DNA of 7,296 nt from an uncultured Helicobacteraceae bacterium (GTDB lineage: Bacteria > Campylobacterota > Campylobacteria > Campylobacterales > Helicobacteraceae), in assembly GCA_934728205.1 (NCBI GenBank), contig CAKVEH010000068.1, positions 1 to 7,296 on the forward strand, given 5' to 3'. This document shows, piece by piece, positions 1-5,301 of this stretch. The notes beneath the pieces are model-generated. The model worked only from the letters and a program-made list of their open reading frames with translations. It made no database searches and was not told where the DNA came from. Each line of letters opens with the position of its first letter. Position 1 is the stretch's first letter. The position numbers were made by a program, and so were the translations under genes.

Positions 1-13
1 ATGAGAGCTAGGA

Positions 14-301
14 ATGAGAGAATCTAAAGAGACTAACCAAGGGCAACAATCTCACGCTCAAGCTGAGATTATGGTGCGAGCGTGGTTAGATTCTCTAACG
101 ATTGCTCTTATGAATAATGATGAAAACAAAGCCTTTGAGCTCACACAAAACCTCCCACACTCATTAAGCGAAGCAAGTTTGGAATCAAAACTTCAAGCAA
201 AAGAGCTTATTTCTCAAACTATCGAGCTACTCCAACTCCACAAAAATTATACAAGACTATCAATGGAGCAAATTAGAGCGGCAAAAAATTTTTTCTCTTA
301 A
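14..301 (+). CDS. small unidentified helical protein, possibly FliT-like
   Basis: This 95-residue protein is not one I can name with confidence. It has no signal peptide, membrane segment or cysteine. The first 20 residues are polar and rich in Gln, Glu and Ser. The rest reads as amphipathic helices: about 20-46 (AWLDSLTIALMNN), 52-78 (SKLQAKELISQTIELLQLH) and 81-95, ending QIRAAKNFFS. Its size, all-helical pattern and C-terminal helix loosely resemble FliT-type flagellar export chaperones, which sit after fliS in many bacteria; that is a guess. The ATG at 14 is the only in-frame start before Met20 (position 71), because a TGA lies at 2-4 in the same frame. No convincing ribosome site is visible; TAGGA directly abuts the ATG. 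The tail of an upstream gene probably overlaps or abuts it (stops at 2-4, 9-11 and 25-27 in the three frames), which suggests translational coupling. Existence as a gene is fairly likely; function is unknown. Confidence 0.6.
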   Translation: MRESKETNQGQQSHAQAEIMVRAWLDSLTIALMNNDENKAFELTQNLPHSLSEASLESKLQAKELISQTIELLQLHKNYTRLSMEQIRAAKNFFS

Positions 302-323
302 ATCTTTGTTACCAAACAATCAC

Positions 324-347
324 CAAGATGCCTTTAAGATAATCTTG
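324..347. repeat. small dyad upstream of ybgC
   Basis: CAAGAT at 324-329 is inverted as ATCTTG at 342-347, with a 12-base loop. Inside it AAGAT (336-340) and ATCTT (342-346) form a tighter 5-bp dyad with a single-base centre. It lies immediately upstream of the ybgC -10 box, where an operator would sit. No T-tract follows, so it does not look like a terminator for the preceding gene. It may be chance in AT-rich DNA. Confidence 0.3.
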
Positions 348-356
348 TGCTACAAT
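348..356 (+). promoter_or_regulatory. extended -10 promoter for the ybgC operon
   Basis: TGC followed by TACAAT (351-356) is a TGn-extended -10 box one base away from TATAAT. Transcription would start near 363, leaving a leader of about 26 bases before the GTG at 389. No recognisable -35 box is present, which is normal for the main sigma factor promoters of Helicobacter. It would drive ybgC, the DUF493 gene and mqnA. Confidence 0.55.
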
Positions 357-378
357 GTGGGTTTAGATTCCCATTTTA

Positions 379-383
379 AAGGA
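379..383 (+). promoter_or_regulatory. ribosome binding site fixing the GTG start of ybgC
   Basis: AAGGA lies 5 bases before GTG at 389. It supports a GTG start, which is also where the conserved thioesterase sequence begins (MQIRVYFEDTD). Confidence 0.75.
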
Positions 384-388
384 TAAGA

Positions 389-808
389 GTGCAAATTCGT
401 GTGTATTTTGAGGATACAGATTGTGGGCAAATCGTGTATCATACTAATTATATAAAATATTGTGAGCGCGCTAGAAGTGAGTTGTTTTTTAGTAATGGAT
501 TTAAGCCTTATGTAGATGATTGTGGGTTTGTGGTGAGTAGCATTGAGGCGAAATTCCATACCACAGCAAGACTTGGTGATGTGCTAGAAGTGCGCACAAA
601 TATTATCCAAATTAAGCACAGCTCACTCATTGCTCACCAAGAGATTTATAGAATCTATGATGGATTAAACCAAAAAGATGATAAGCGTTTAATCTTTAGT
701 ATGGATTGCCTGCTTGCTTTTGTGGATATAAGGAGGCAAAAAATTGTGAAGATTCCGCCACAGATGCGCGAAGTCTTACAAAAGACACTTGGTGGTGATA
801 ATGCCTAA
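389..808 (+). CDS. ybgC: YbgC-type acyl-CoA thioesterase (hotdog fold)
   Basis: This cytoplasmic 139-residue protein is a 4-hydroxybenzoyl-CoA thioesterase-type hotdog enzyme. Members hydrolyse acyl-CoA thioesters; the H. pylori relative is reported to act on longer-chain acyl-CoAs, and in other Proteobacteria YbgC is linked to phospholipid synthesis and the Tol-Pal locus. The signature sits at the N-terminus: residues 7-18 read FEDTDCGQIVYH, with the DxD pair (Asp9, Asp11) and the YH dipeptide typical of the active-site loop, then NYIKYCERARSE (20-31). Asp11 is the likely catalytic residue by analogy. The length is normal for the family. Translation starts at GTG with a good AAGGA five bases upstream. 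The last 8 bases overlap the next gene, so the two are probably coupled. No tol or pal gene is visible here; instead it heads a block with a DUF493 gene and mqnA. Family assignment is firm; the substrate is not determined by the sequence. Confidence 0.93.
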   Translation: MQIRVYFEDTDCGQIVYHTNYIKYCERARSELFFSNGFKPYVDDCGFVVSSIEAKFHTTARLGDVLEVRTNIIQIKHSSLIAHQEIYRIYDGLNQKDDKRLIFSMDCLLAFVDIRRQKIVKIPPQMREVLQKTLGGDNA

Positions 809-1121
809 GAATACTCCACAATCCACAAACAATCCACAAGACAACTCCTCACTTTCTTTTAAGCAAGAGCTAGACATAACGCCACTTATTTTTTATCCCA
901 CGCGCTGGGAGTATATCATTATTGGCAAAGATGAGAATCACATCAAATCCGCGCTCGATGAGATTCTCTTAAATAAAAAATATGAAATCACTGCTCACAA
1001 AGTCTCTGCAAAAGGGAATTTTATTAGCATTCATATCGCCTTAGAAGTTGGCTCTAAAGAGGAGCGTGATGAAATTTTTAGCACTTTAAAAAGCCATAGT
1101 GCCGTGAATATGGTGATTTAA
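801..1121 (+). CDS. DUF493 / YbeD-like small regulatory-fold protein
   Basis: This 106-residue protein belongs to the DUF493 (YbeD-like) family, small alpha/beta proteins with an ACT-like fold and no established enzyme activity. I recall H. pylori HP0495 as the homologue, next to its ybgC. The family core starts near residue 30: the strand IFYPTRWEYIIIG (30-42), a helix through NHIKSALDEILL (46-57), the strand pair KVSAKGNFISIHIALEV (67-83), a second helix SKEERDEIFSTLKS (85-98), and the closing strand VNMVI. The first 25 residues are a low-complexity Asn/Gln/Ser/Pro extension that looks disordered. I chose ATG at 801, inside the end of ybgC; an in-frame TTG at 789 would add four residues but has no better ribosome site. 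Its TAA shares bases with the mqnA ATG (TAATG at 1119-1123), indicating tight coupling. The molecular role is unknown. Confidence 0.85.
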   Translation: MPKNTPQSTNNPQDNSSLSFKQELDITPLIFYPTRWEYIIIGKDENHIKSALDEILLNKKYEITAHKVSAKGNFISIHIALEVGSKEERDEIFSTLKSHSAVNMVI

Positions 1122-1819
1122 TGCGTTTTGGTAAAATTGCTTACCTTAATCTTTTGCCTTTTGATAGCTTTATTAAGTCCTATCCGTTGCCCTCACAAAT
1201 TAAAACATTTATCACGCTTAAAAAATCCTATCCTGCCAAACTTAACAACGACTTTTTCTTTAGGCGCATTGATGCGGGCTTTATCTCTTCAATCGCAGGA
1301 ATGAAAAGTCATTATAAAAAGCGTGTCGCCCCAAGTGGAATCATCGCCAAAGGTGCGGTATGGAGCGTGATAGTAAAGCACGGAGAGGGATTTGATTATC
1401 AATCAAGCACTTCAAACGCGCTTAGCCAAGTGCTTGATTTGCGAGGTGAGGTGCTTATCGGCGACCGTGCCTTAGCGTATAAAAAATCTGGTGGAAAATA
1501 TATCGATATGGGTGAAGTGTGGTGGGAGAGAGAACGCCTGCCTTTCGTGTTTGGGCGATTGTGCTTTAGTAAGCATAAAGAATTGCTTTTACGCATAAGC
1601 AAGGCGTATAACGCTAAAACGCGCTCAAAGTATAGGAAAATCCCTCGTTATCAACTACTCAAGGCACAAAGCACAAGCGGGATAGAATCTGCTTATATTT
1701 TGGAGTATTTAGAGCATATTTTTTATGAGATTGGGGCGAAAGAGAGCGCAGGATTAGAGCGATTCTATCGCTTTGTGCGCTTAAAGCGATTGTTTTTGAA
1801 AAGGAGTTTTAGAATCTAA
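1121..1819 (+). CDS. mqnA: chorismate dehydratase MqnA (futalosine menaquinone pathway)
   Basis: MqnA removes water from chorismate to give 3-[(1-carboxyvinyl)oxy]benzoate, the first committed step of the futalosine route to menaquinone, used by Helicobacter and Campylobacter instead of the classical Men pathway. It has a periplasmic-binding-protein-like fold but acts in the cytoplasm. Visible family blocks are IAYLNLLPF (6-14, with the conserved Asn10), YPAKLNNDFF..IDAGFISSIA (37-59), SSTSNALSQVL (95-105), VLIGDRAL (111-118) and YIDMGEVWWERERLPFVFGRL (split here: 127-137 and 138-147). At 232 residues it is shorter than actinobacterial versions, and the C-terminal 30 residues are unusually basic. 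Its ATG overlaps the preceding stop, so it is translated by coupling. The 3' end overlaps mobA on the opposite strand by 39 bases and contains a hairpin. The other mqn genes are not in this window. The family call is strong. Confidence 0.88.
   Translation: MRFGKIAYLNLLPFDSFIKSYPLPSQIKTFITLKKSYPAKLNNDFFFRRIDAGFISSIAGMKSHYKKRVAPSGIIAKGAVWSVIVKHGEGFDYQSSTSNALSQVLDLRGEVLIGDRALAYKKSGGKYIDMGEVWWERERLPFVFGRLCFSKHKELLLRISKAYNAKTRSKYRKIPRYQLLKAQSTSGIESAYILEYLEHIFYEIGAKESAGLERFYRFVRLKRLFLKRSFRI
1767..1798 (+). terminator. hairpin plus T-tract inside the mqnA/mobA overlap
   Basis: ATCGCTTT (1767-1774) and AAAGCGAT (1783-1790) form a perfect 8-bp stem with an 8-base loop, followed on the plus strand by TGTTTTTG (1791-1798). 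This has the shape of a rho-independent terminator for mqnA, but it ends 21 bases before the mqnA stop codon, so strong termination would truncate the message. On the minus strand the loop carries most of the mobA stop codon and no T-tract follows. It may act as a weak or two-way transcript end, or as 3'-end protection. The geometry is certain; the function is inferred. Confidence 0.45.
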
Positions 1820-2491
1820 ACATTCAAGTATTTTGATGGCATTTTGATATTCCTCTTTAGTATTGCAGTTTATGCTAAGGAGTTTGTCTCGCACATTGAT
1901 ATGGGTGGAGTTGAGTGTGTGTATAAGCGAGGCAATTTTAAACTCGCTTTTTTGCAATGCCTGTCTTATAGTTTCAGTCGTATCTTTGCGCCAAATGCTC
2001 AGTAAAAAGTGCTCTTTATTCTCTTGGTGGGAGAGAATCTGTGAAATGTAAGCAACTTGTGCGTTTTTTTCTTCTAAATGTGTAAAAAGCTCTGCAAAAT
2101 ATCGCCCATTTAAAAATGGGCTATCCACACTCATAAAGGCAATGAGCGGAGAATCTAACACTTCAAATGCCCTTTTAATGCCAAAGAGCGGTGAAAATAG
2201 CGATGTATTTGTCTTATCAACGGGCGTGTTTGATTCTGTAATGATGTTTTGTTTGGGTATGCTTGTCGCTCCATTATCCCACTTCACACATACAAATACT
2301 TCGCTAAAATATCTTTGCATTGATTGAAAGCAAAATTGCACCAACAAACCATTGCCAAATGGCAGGGTTGCTTTATCTTGTCCCATTCTTTTGCTCCTCC
2401 CACCACACAAAATCACACAGGGGAATCCAAGCGCATTAGTGCCTTGCAATCTATACCTTACTTTAGCGTCATTTGTGCTCTTTGGTGGCAT
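1781..2491 (-). CDS. mobA: molybdenum cofactor guanylyltransferase MobA
   Basis: MobA transfers GMP from GTP to molybdopterin, forming the guanine dinucleotide cofactor needed by DMSO-reductase-type molybdoenzymes. The nucleotide-binding motif is clear: VILCGGRSKRMGQDKA (26-41) matches the LxGGxSxRMGxDK signature. Further blocks are SPLFGIKRAF (100-109), FMSVDSPFL (119-127, Asp123 as the likely metal ligand of the usual PCDxP motif) and LLSINCNTKEEYQNA (204-218), the C-terminal NxNT motif. The protein has 236 residues, including an N-terminal extension of about 23 residues before the first strand. The start at 2491 is supported by AAAAGGA on the minus strand (2498-2504), six bases upstream. 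It diverges from moaA, the first enzyme of the same cofactor pathway, and its last 12 codons plus stop run antisense to the end of mqnA. It is cytoplasmic. The assignment is firm. Confidence 0.92.
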   Translation of the reverse strand: MPPKSTNDAKVRYRLQGTNALGFPCVILCGGRSKRMGQDKATLPFGNGLLVQFCFQSMQRYFSEVFVCVKWDNGATSIPKQNIITESNTPVDKTNTSLFSPLFGIKRAFEVLDSPLIAFMSVDSPFLNGRYFAELFTHLEEKNAQVAYISQILSHQENKEHFLLSIWRKDTTETIRQALQKSEFKIASLIHTLNSTHINVRDKLLSINCNTKEEYQNAIKILECLDSKTPFQKQSL

Positions 2492-2527
2492 TTTTTGTCC
2501 TTTTGGTCGATATTGTGTTTTTTATTG

Positions 2528-2533
2528 TATTAT
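2528..2533 (+). promoter_or_regulatory. candidate -10 box for moaA-pdxJ-pdxA
   Basis: TATTAT preceded directly by TG is the best plus-strand -10 candidate before moaA. A start near 2540 would leave a leader of about 24 bases containing the AAAGG ribosome site (2553-2557). The region is so AT-rich that other hexamers are possible, and no -35 box is seen. Confidence 0.35.
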
Positions 2534-2536
2534 TGC

Positions 2537-2542
2537 ATTATA
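2537..2542 (-). promoter_or_regulatory. consensus -10 box for mobA
   Basis: The minus strand reads a perfect TATAAT here. Transcription would start near 2530, leaving a leader of about 39 bases before the mobA ATG. The predicted start overlaps the candidate moaA -10 box, so the two polymerases would compete for the same stretch. Confidence 0.5.
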
Positions 2543-2563
2543 TCTCAACAATAAAGGTTTTGT

Positions 2564-3535
2564 ATGCTTGTGGATTCTTTTGGACGCAAGATTGATTACT
2601 TGCGTATTTCACTTACCAAGCAGTGCAACTTTCGCTGTGCATATTGTATGCCAAACACTCCTGATGACTTTTTTGACACTAATGCCTTGCCTTTGCCAAA
2701 ACTTTTAGAATTTTTAAAAATCGCTATGGATAATGGAATCCAAAAAATCCGCATAACAGGTGGAGAGCCACTTTTGCGTGAGGATATTGCGGAGTTTATC
2801 GCAGGTATTTATGCGCACAATCCAAGTATGGAAATCGCAATGACAAGCAATGCGTTCTATCTCCAAAAATACGCTAAAGCCCTTAAAGAAGCAGGATTAA
2901 AGCGCATTAACATATCTTTAGATTCTCTAAACTCAGAGCGCATAAAGCAAATCTCAAAGCGCGATGCCTTGCCACAAATCCTAGCAGGGATAGAATCGGC
3001 ACTGCAAAATGGGCTAAAAATAAAACTCAATATGGTCGCCCTAGAGATAAATAAAGATGAAATCCTTGATATGCTTGAGTTTGGCAAAGAACGCGGTATT
3101 TTAGTGCGTTATATCGAGTTTATGGAGAATATCCACGCCAATCAGAATCTCACATCGCTCTCACGCGAGGAGATTGTAAGTATTATTAGCACGCGCTATG
3201 CCGTGCGTGAAGTAAAAAAGGAGTGCTTTGGTCCTGCAAGGCTTTATGAGATTGGCGAGGGAGCTAATGTAACTAAGCCCTATGCTTTTGGCATTATCGC
3301 ACCACACGAAGATGATTTTTGTGAAAGTTGTAATAGAATTCGTCTCACAAGTGATGGAATCTTGTGCCCTTGTTTGTTTTATCAAGATGCCGTGAGTGTG
3401 AGAGAGGCGATTTTGGCAGGAGATAGAGAGCAAATGGAGGAGTTATTAAAACTTGGTGTGCAAAATAAGCCACAAAAAAATCAATGGAGTGCCAATGAAG
3501 TTTCCACGCGTGCCTTTTATCACACAGGCGGATAA
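2564..3535 (+). CDS. moaA: GTP 3',8-cyclase MoaA (radical SAM)
   Basis: MoaA uses S-adenosylmethionine and two iron-sulfur clusters to rearrange GTP into 3',8-cyclo-GTP, which MoaC converts to cyclic pyranopterin monophosphate, the first molybdopterin intermediate. All hallmarks are present in 323 residues: the radical-SAM CxxxCxxC motif (Cys21, Cys25, Cys28), the SAM-binding ITGGEPLLR (64-72), NISLDSLN (116-123), the C-terminal 4Fe-4S ligands in FCESCNRIRL (Cys253, Cys256) and CLF (Cys270), and the conserved terminal Gly-Gly (322-323). Cys268 is an additional nearby cysteine. The length is normal. The ATG at 2564 follows AAAGG with a 6-base gap, and the conserved sequence begins within a few residues. 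The gene is divergent from mobA and followed 16 bases later by pdxJ. MoaC, MoaD, MoaE and MoeA are not in this window. Confidence 0.96.
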   Translation: MLVDSFGRKIDYLRISLTKQCNFRCAYCMPNTPDDFFDTNALPLPKLLEFLKIAMDNGIQKIRITGGEPLLREDIAEFIAGIYAHNPSMEIAMTSNAFYLQKYAKALKEAGLKRINISLDSLNSERIKQISKRDALPQILAGIESALQNGLKIKLNMVALEINKDEILDMLEFGKERGILVRYIEFMENIHANQNLTSLSREEIVSIISTRYAVREVKKECFGPARLYEIGEGANVTKPYAFGIIAPHEDDFCESCNRIRLTSDGILCPCLFYQDAVSVREAILAGDREQMEELLKLGVQNKPQKNQWSANEVSTRAFYHTGG

Positions 3536-3541
3536 GAGATT

Positions 3542-3545
3542 AGGA
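3542..3545 (+). promoter_or_regulatory. ribosome binding site that decides the pdxJ start
   Basis: AGGA sits 6 bases before ATG at 3552, between the moaA stop and pdxJ. It selects this ATG over an in-frame GTG at 3453 that would add 33 residues overlapping the end of moaA. Confidence 0.75.
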
Positions 3546-3551
3546 AGTGCT

Positions 3552-4343
3552 ATGAAGCGATTAGGAGTGAATATCGACCATATTGCTACCCTAAGAGAAG
3601 CGCGTGCCATAAACGACCCAAATCCCTTGCAAGCAATCTTTATCGCTCACACCGCAGGCGCACACCAAATCACACTCCATTTGCGTGAAGATAGGCGACA
3701 TATCCACGATAGCGATGTGTTGCAGATTATCCAAGCCTCACCACTACCTATAAATATCGAATGCTCGATGAATGCACAAATTATCGAGTTTTTGTGCGAG
3801 CTTAGACCACAGCGCATTACTCTTGTGCCTGAGAATCGCGCTGAGGTAACCACAGAGGGTGGATTAGATTTAGTTAATAACGCTAAGCATATACAATCTC
3901 TTATGCGCACTTTTGAGAATCTAGGCGTAAAAACCACGCTCTTTATTAACCCAGATATAAAAACTATCGCGCTTGCAAAGGAGATAGGAGCGAGTGGTGT
4001 GGAGCTTCACACAGGCAGATACGCTAATTTATGGTTAATGGCAAATACCAATCTTTCGCGCACACAGCACAGCATTAAGGAGTTTGAACTCCACCAAGAT
4101 ATGCTTGTCAATGAGCTAGAATTAGAGGTTGAGGCACTTACAAAGGGTGCAAAAAAAGCACAAAAATTAGGATTAGATTGTTTTGCTGGGCACGGATTGC
4201 ATTATCACAACCTCACGCCAATCCTTGCAATCCCTGAGATTACTGAGCTTAATATCGGGCACGCCATTATCGCGCGCGCAGTGTTTGTGGGACTACAAAA
4301 TGCCATAGAACAAATGCTTAGCGCGATGGCACAAGATTGCTAA
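3552..4343 (+). CDS. pdxJ: pyridoxine 5'-phosphate synthase PdxJ
   Basis: PdxJ condenses 1-deoxyxylulose 5-phosphate with 3-amino-2-oxopropyl phosphate (made by PdxA) to form pyridoxine 5'-phosphate, closing the vitamin B6 ring. It is a cytoplasmic TIM-barrel enzyme. The N-terminus LGVNIDHIATLREAR (4-18) is diagnostic, followed by DPNP (22-25) and HLREDRRHI (43-51). Residues aligning with the E. coli catalytic His45, Glu72 and His193 appear to be His43, Glu70 and His214 (in CFAGHGL). Phosphate-loop blocks are VELHTGRYA (150-158) and LNIGHAIIARAVFVGL (233-248). At 263 residues it is about 20 longer than the E. coli protein, the extra lying between HTGRYA and the AGHGL motif. The start is set by AGGA at 3542-3545. 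It lies 16 bases after moaA and 3 bases before pdxA, so it is surely cotranscribed with pdxA and probably with moaA. Confidence 0.96.
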   Translation: MKRLGVNIDHIATLREARAINDPNPLQAIFIAHTAGAHQITLHLREDRRHIHDSDVLQIIQASPLPINIECSMNAQIIEFLCELRPQRITLVPENRAEVTTEGGLDLVNNAKHIQSLMRTFENLGVKTTLFINPDIKTIALAKEIGASGVELHTGRYANLWLMANTNLSRTQHSIKEFELHQDMLVNELELEVEALTKGAKKAQKLGLDCFAGHGLHYHNLTPILAIPEITELNIGHAIIARAVFVGLQNAIEQMLSAMAQDC

Positions 4344-4346
4344 AAT

Positions 4347-5291
4347 ATGACACACAACAAACCAAACATAGCCATTAGCATAGGCGATATAAATGGCGTT
4401 GGTTTAGAGATTCTCTTGCGAGAGCATAGCTTTGTGTGCCAACTTTGTCAGCCGATATATTGCGTGCATAGTGAGATTCTTAGCCAAGCAGGCAAACTTT
4501 TAGGAATCCAAGTGCCGATACAAAAACACCACATAAACCCGCCAAAGAAATTTACCTCTCCATTGCCTGATATTTGTGTTGCTAGTATTGATGAGGGCAG
4601 TGGGCGATATAGTTTTGAGAGCTTTATGCACGCGTGTGATTTGGTAGATTCTAACCAAGCTCAAGCACTTGTAACATTGCCAATTCATAAAGAATCGTGG
4701 CACAACGCGGGCGTGAGATTTATCGGTCATACACACGCCCTAAGAGAGCGATATAAAACAGAGGCGATTATGATGCTTGGCTGTGAGGAAATGTTTGTGG
4801 CATTATTCACAGAGCATATTGCACTTCGTGCTGTGAGCGAGCGTATCAAAGAAAAGTCATTGTGTGATTTTTTGCTCTCTTTTGCGCGGTGTGTGCGATT
4901 AGATGAGCCTTGCGCGGTGCTTTCGCTTAATCCACATTGTGGCGATGGCGGGCTTATGGGGAATGAAGAGGAAGACATTAACAATGCTATAATCAAGGCA
5001 AATGCGACACTTCAAAAGCGCGTATTTTTTGGACCTTGCGCGCCAGATTCTCTCTTTGCTCCACATAATCGTGCAAGATTCCGCTATTTTGTAAGTATGT
5101 ATCACGATGTGGGATTGAGCGTGCTTAAGGCATTGTATTTTGAGCAAAGTATCAATGTGAGTTTAAACCTCCCAATTATCCGCACTTCGGTAGACCACGG
5201 AGTGGCGTTTGATATTGCTTATAAAGGCATTGCGAGCACGCAGAGCTATAAAAATGCCCTGCTTTATGCACTCAAAGCCATAGAGAAATAA
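4347..5291 (+). CDS. pdxA: 4-hydroxythreonine-4-phosphate dehydrogenase PdxA
   Basis: PdxA oxidises 4-phosphohydroxy-L-threonine with NAD to a product that decarboxylates to 3-amino-2-oxopropyl phosphate, the co-substrate of PdxJ. It works as a cytoplasmic metal-dependent dimer. Motifs in its 314 residues include the opening IAISIGDINGVGLEI (8-22), substrate-binding GHTHAL (127-132), the three metal-binding histidines His157 (FTEHIALRAV), His253 (MYHDVGL) and His284 (SVDHGVAFD), and NPHCGDGGLMGNEE (195-208). The length is slightly below the E. coli enzyme. Nine cysteines is rather many for a cytoplasmic enzyme of this size, but none replaces a catalytic residue. The ATG lies only 3 bases after the pdxJ stop and has no clear ribosome site, suggesting translational coupling. 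It converges on a dedA-type gene with 4 bases between stops. Confidence 0.95.
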   Translation: MTHNKPNIAISIGDINGVGLEILLREHSFVCQLCQPIYCVHSEILSQAGKLLGIQVPIQKHHINPPKKFTSPLPDICVASIDEGSGRYSFESFMHACDLVDSNQAQALVTLPIHKESWHNAGVRFIGHTHALRERYKTEAIMMLGCEEMFVALFTEHIALRAVSERIKEKSLCDFLLSFARCVRLDEPCAVLSLNPHCGDGGLMGNEEEDINNAIIKANATLQKRVFFGPCAPDSLFAPHNRARFRYFVSMYHDVGLSVLKALYFEQSINVSLNLPIIRTSVDHGVAFDIAYKGIASTQSYKNALLYALKAIEK

Positions 5292-5301
5292 GAAGTTATT
5301 T
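5286..5301. repeat. palindrome spanning the facing pdxA and dedA stop codons
   Basis: AAATAA (5286-5291) and TTATTT (5296-5301) are perfect inverted copies separated by GAAG. The pdxA stop forms the end of the left arm and the dedA stop the start of the right arm, so each transcript could fold a 6-bp stem exactly at its stop. The stem is A/T only and weak; on the plus strand GATTTTT follows (5302-5308). It may be a minimal two-way transcript end. Confidence 0.35.

Noticed and set aside
2352..2708. 118-codon plus-strand reading frame across the mobA/moaA junction
   Set aside because: It is antisense to mobA and out of frame with moaA, crosses both promoters, and its translation shows no domain; both flanking genes have strong motifs in other frames.
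3161..3433. 90-codon minus-strand reading frame inside moaA
   Set aside because: It is a shadow of moaA, without a ribosome site or recognisable sequence, and covers the region encoding the C-terminal iron-sulfur cysteines.
3453..3551. 33-residue N-terminal extension of PdxJ from a GTG at 3453
   Set aside because: It overlaps the conserved C-terminus of MoaA out of frame and has no family similarity. The ATG at 3552 has AGGA six bases upstream and begins the conserved PdxJ N-terminus.
3647..3937. 96-codon minus-strand reading frame inside pdxJ
   Set aside because: It is antisense to a strongly conserved gene; its translation is Ser/Cys/Ile-rich in the manner of reverse-strand shadows.
4727..5147. 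two minus-strand reading frames inside pdxA
   Set aside because: They lie under the metal-binding and substrate motifs of PdxA, overlap each other, and have no coding features.
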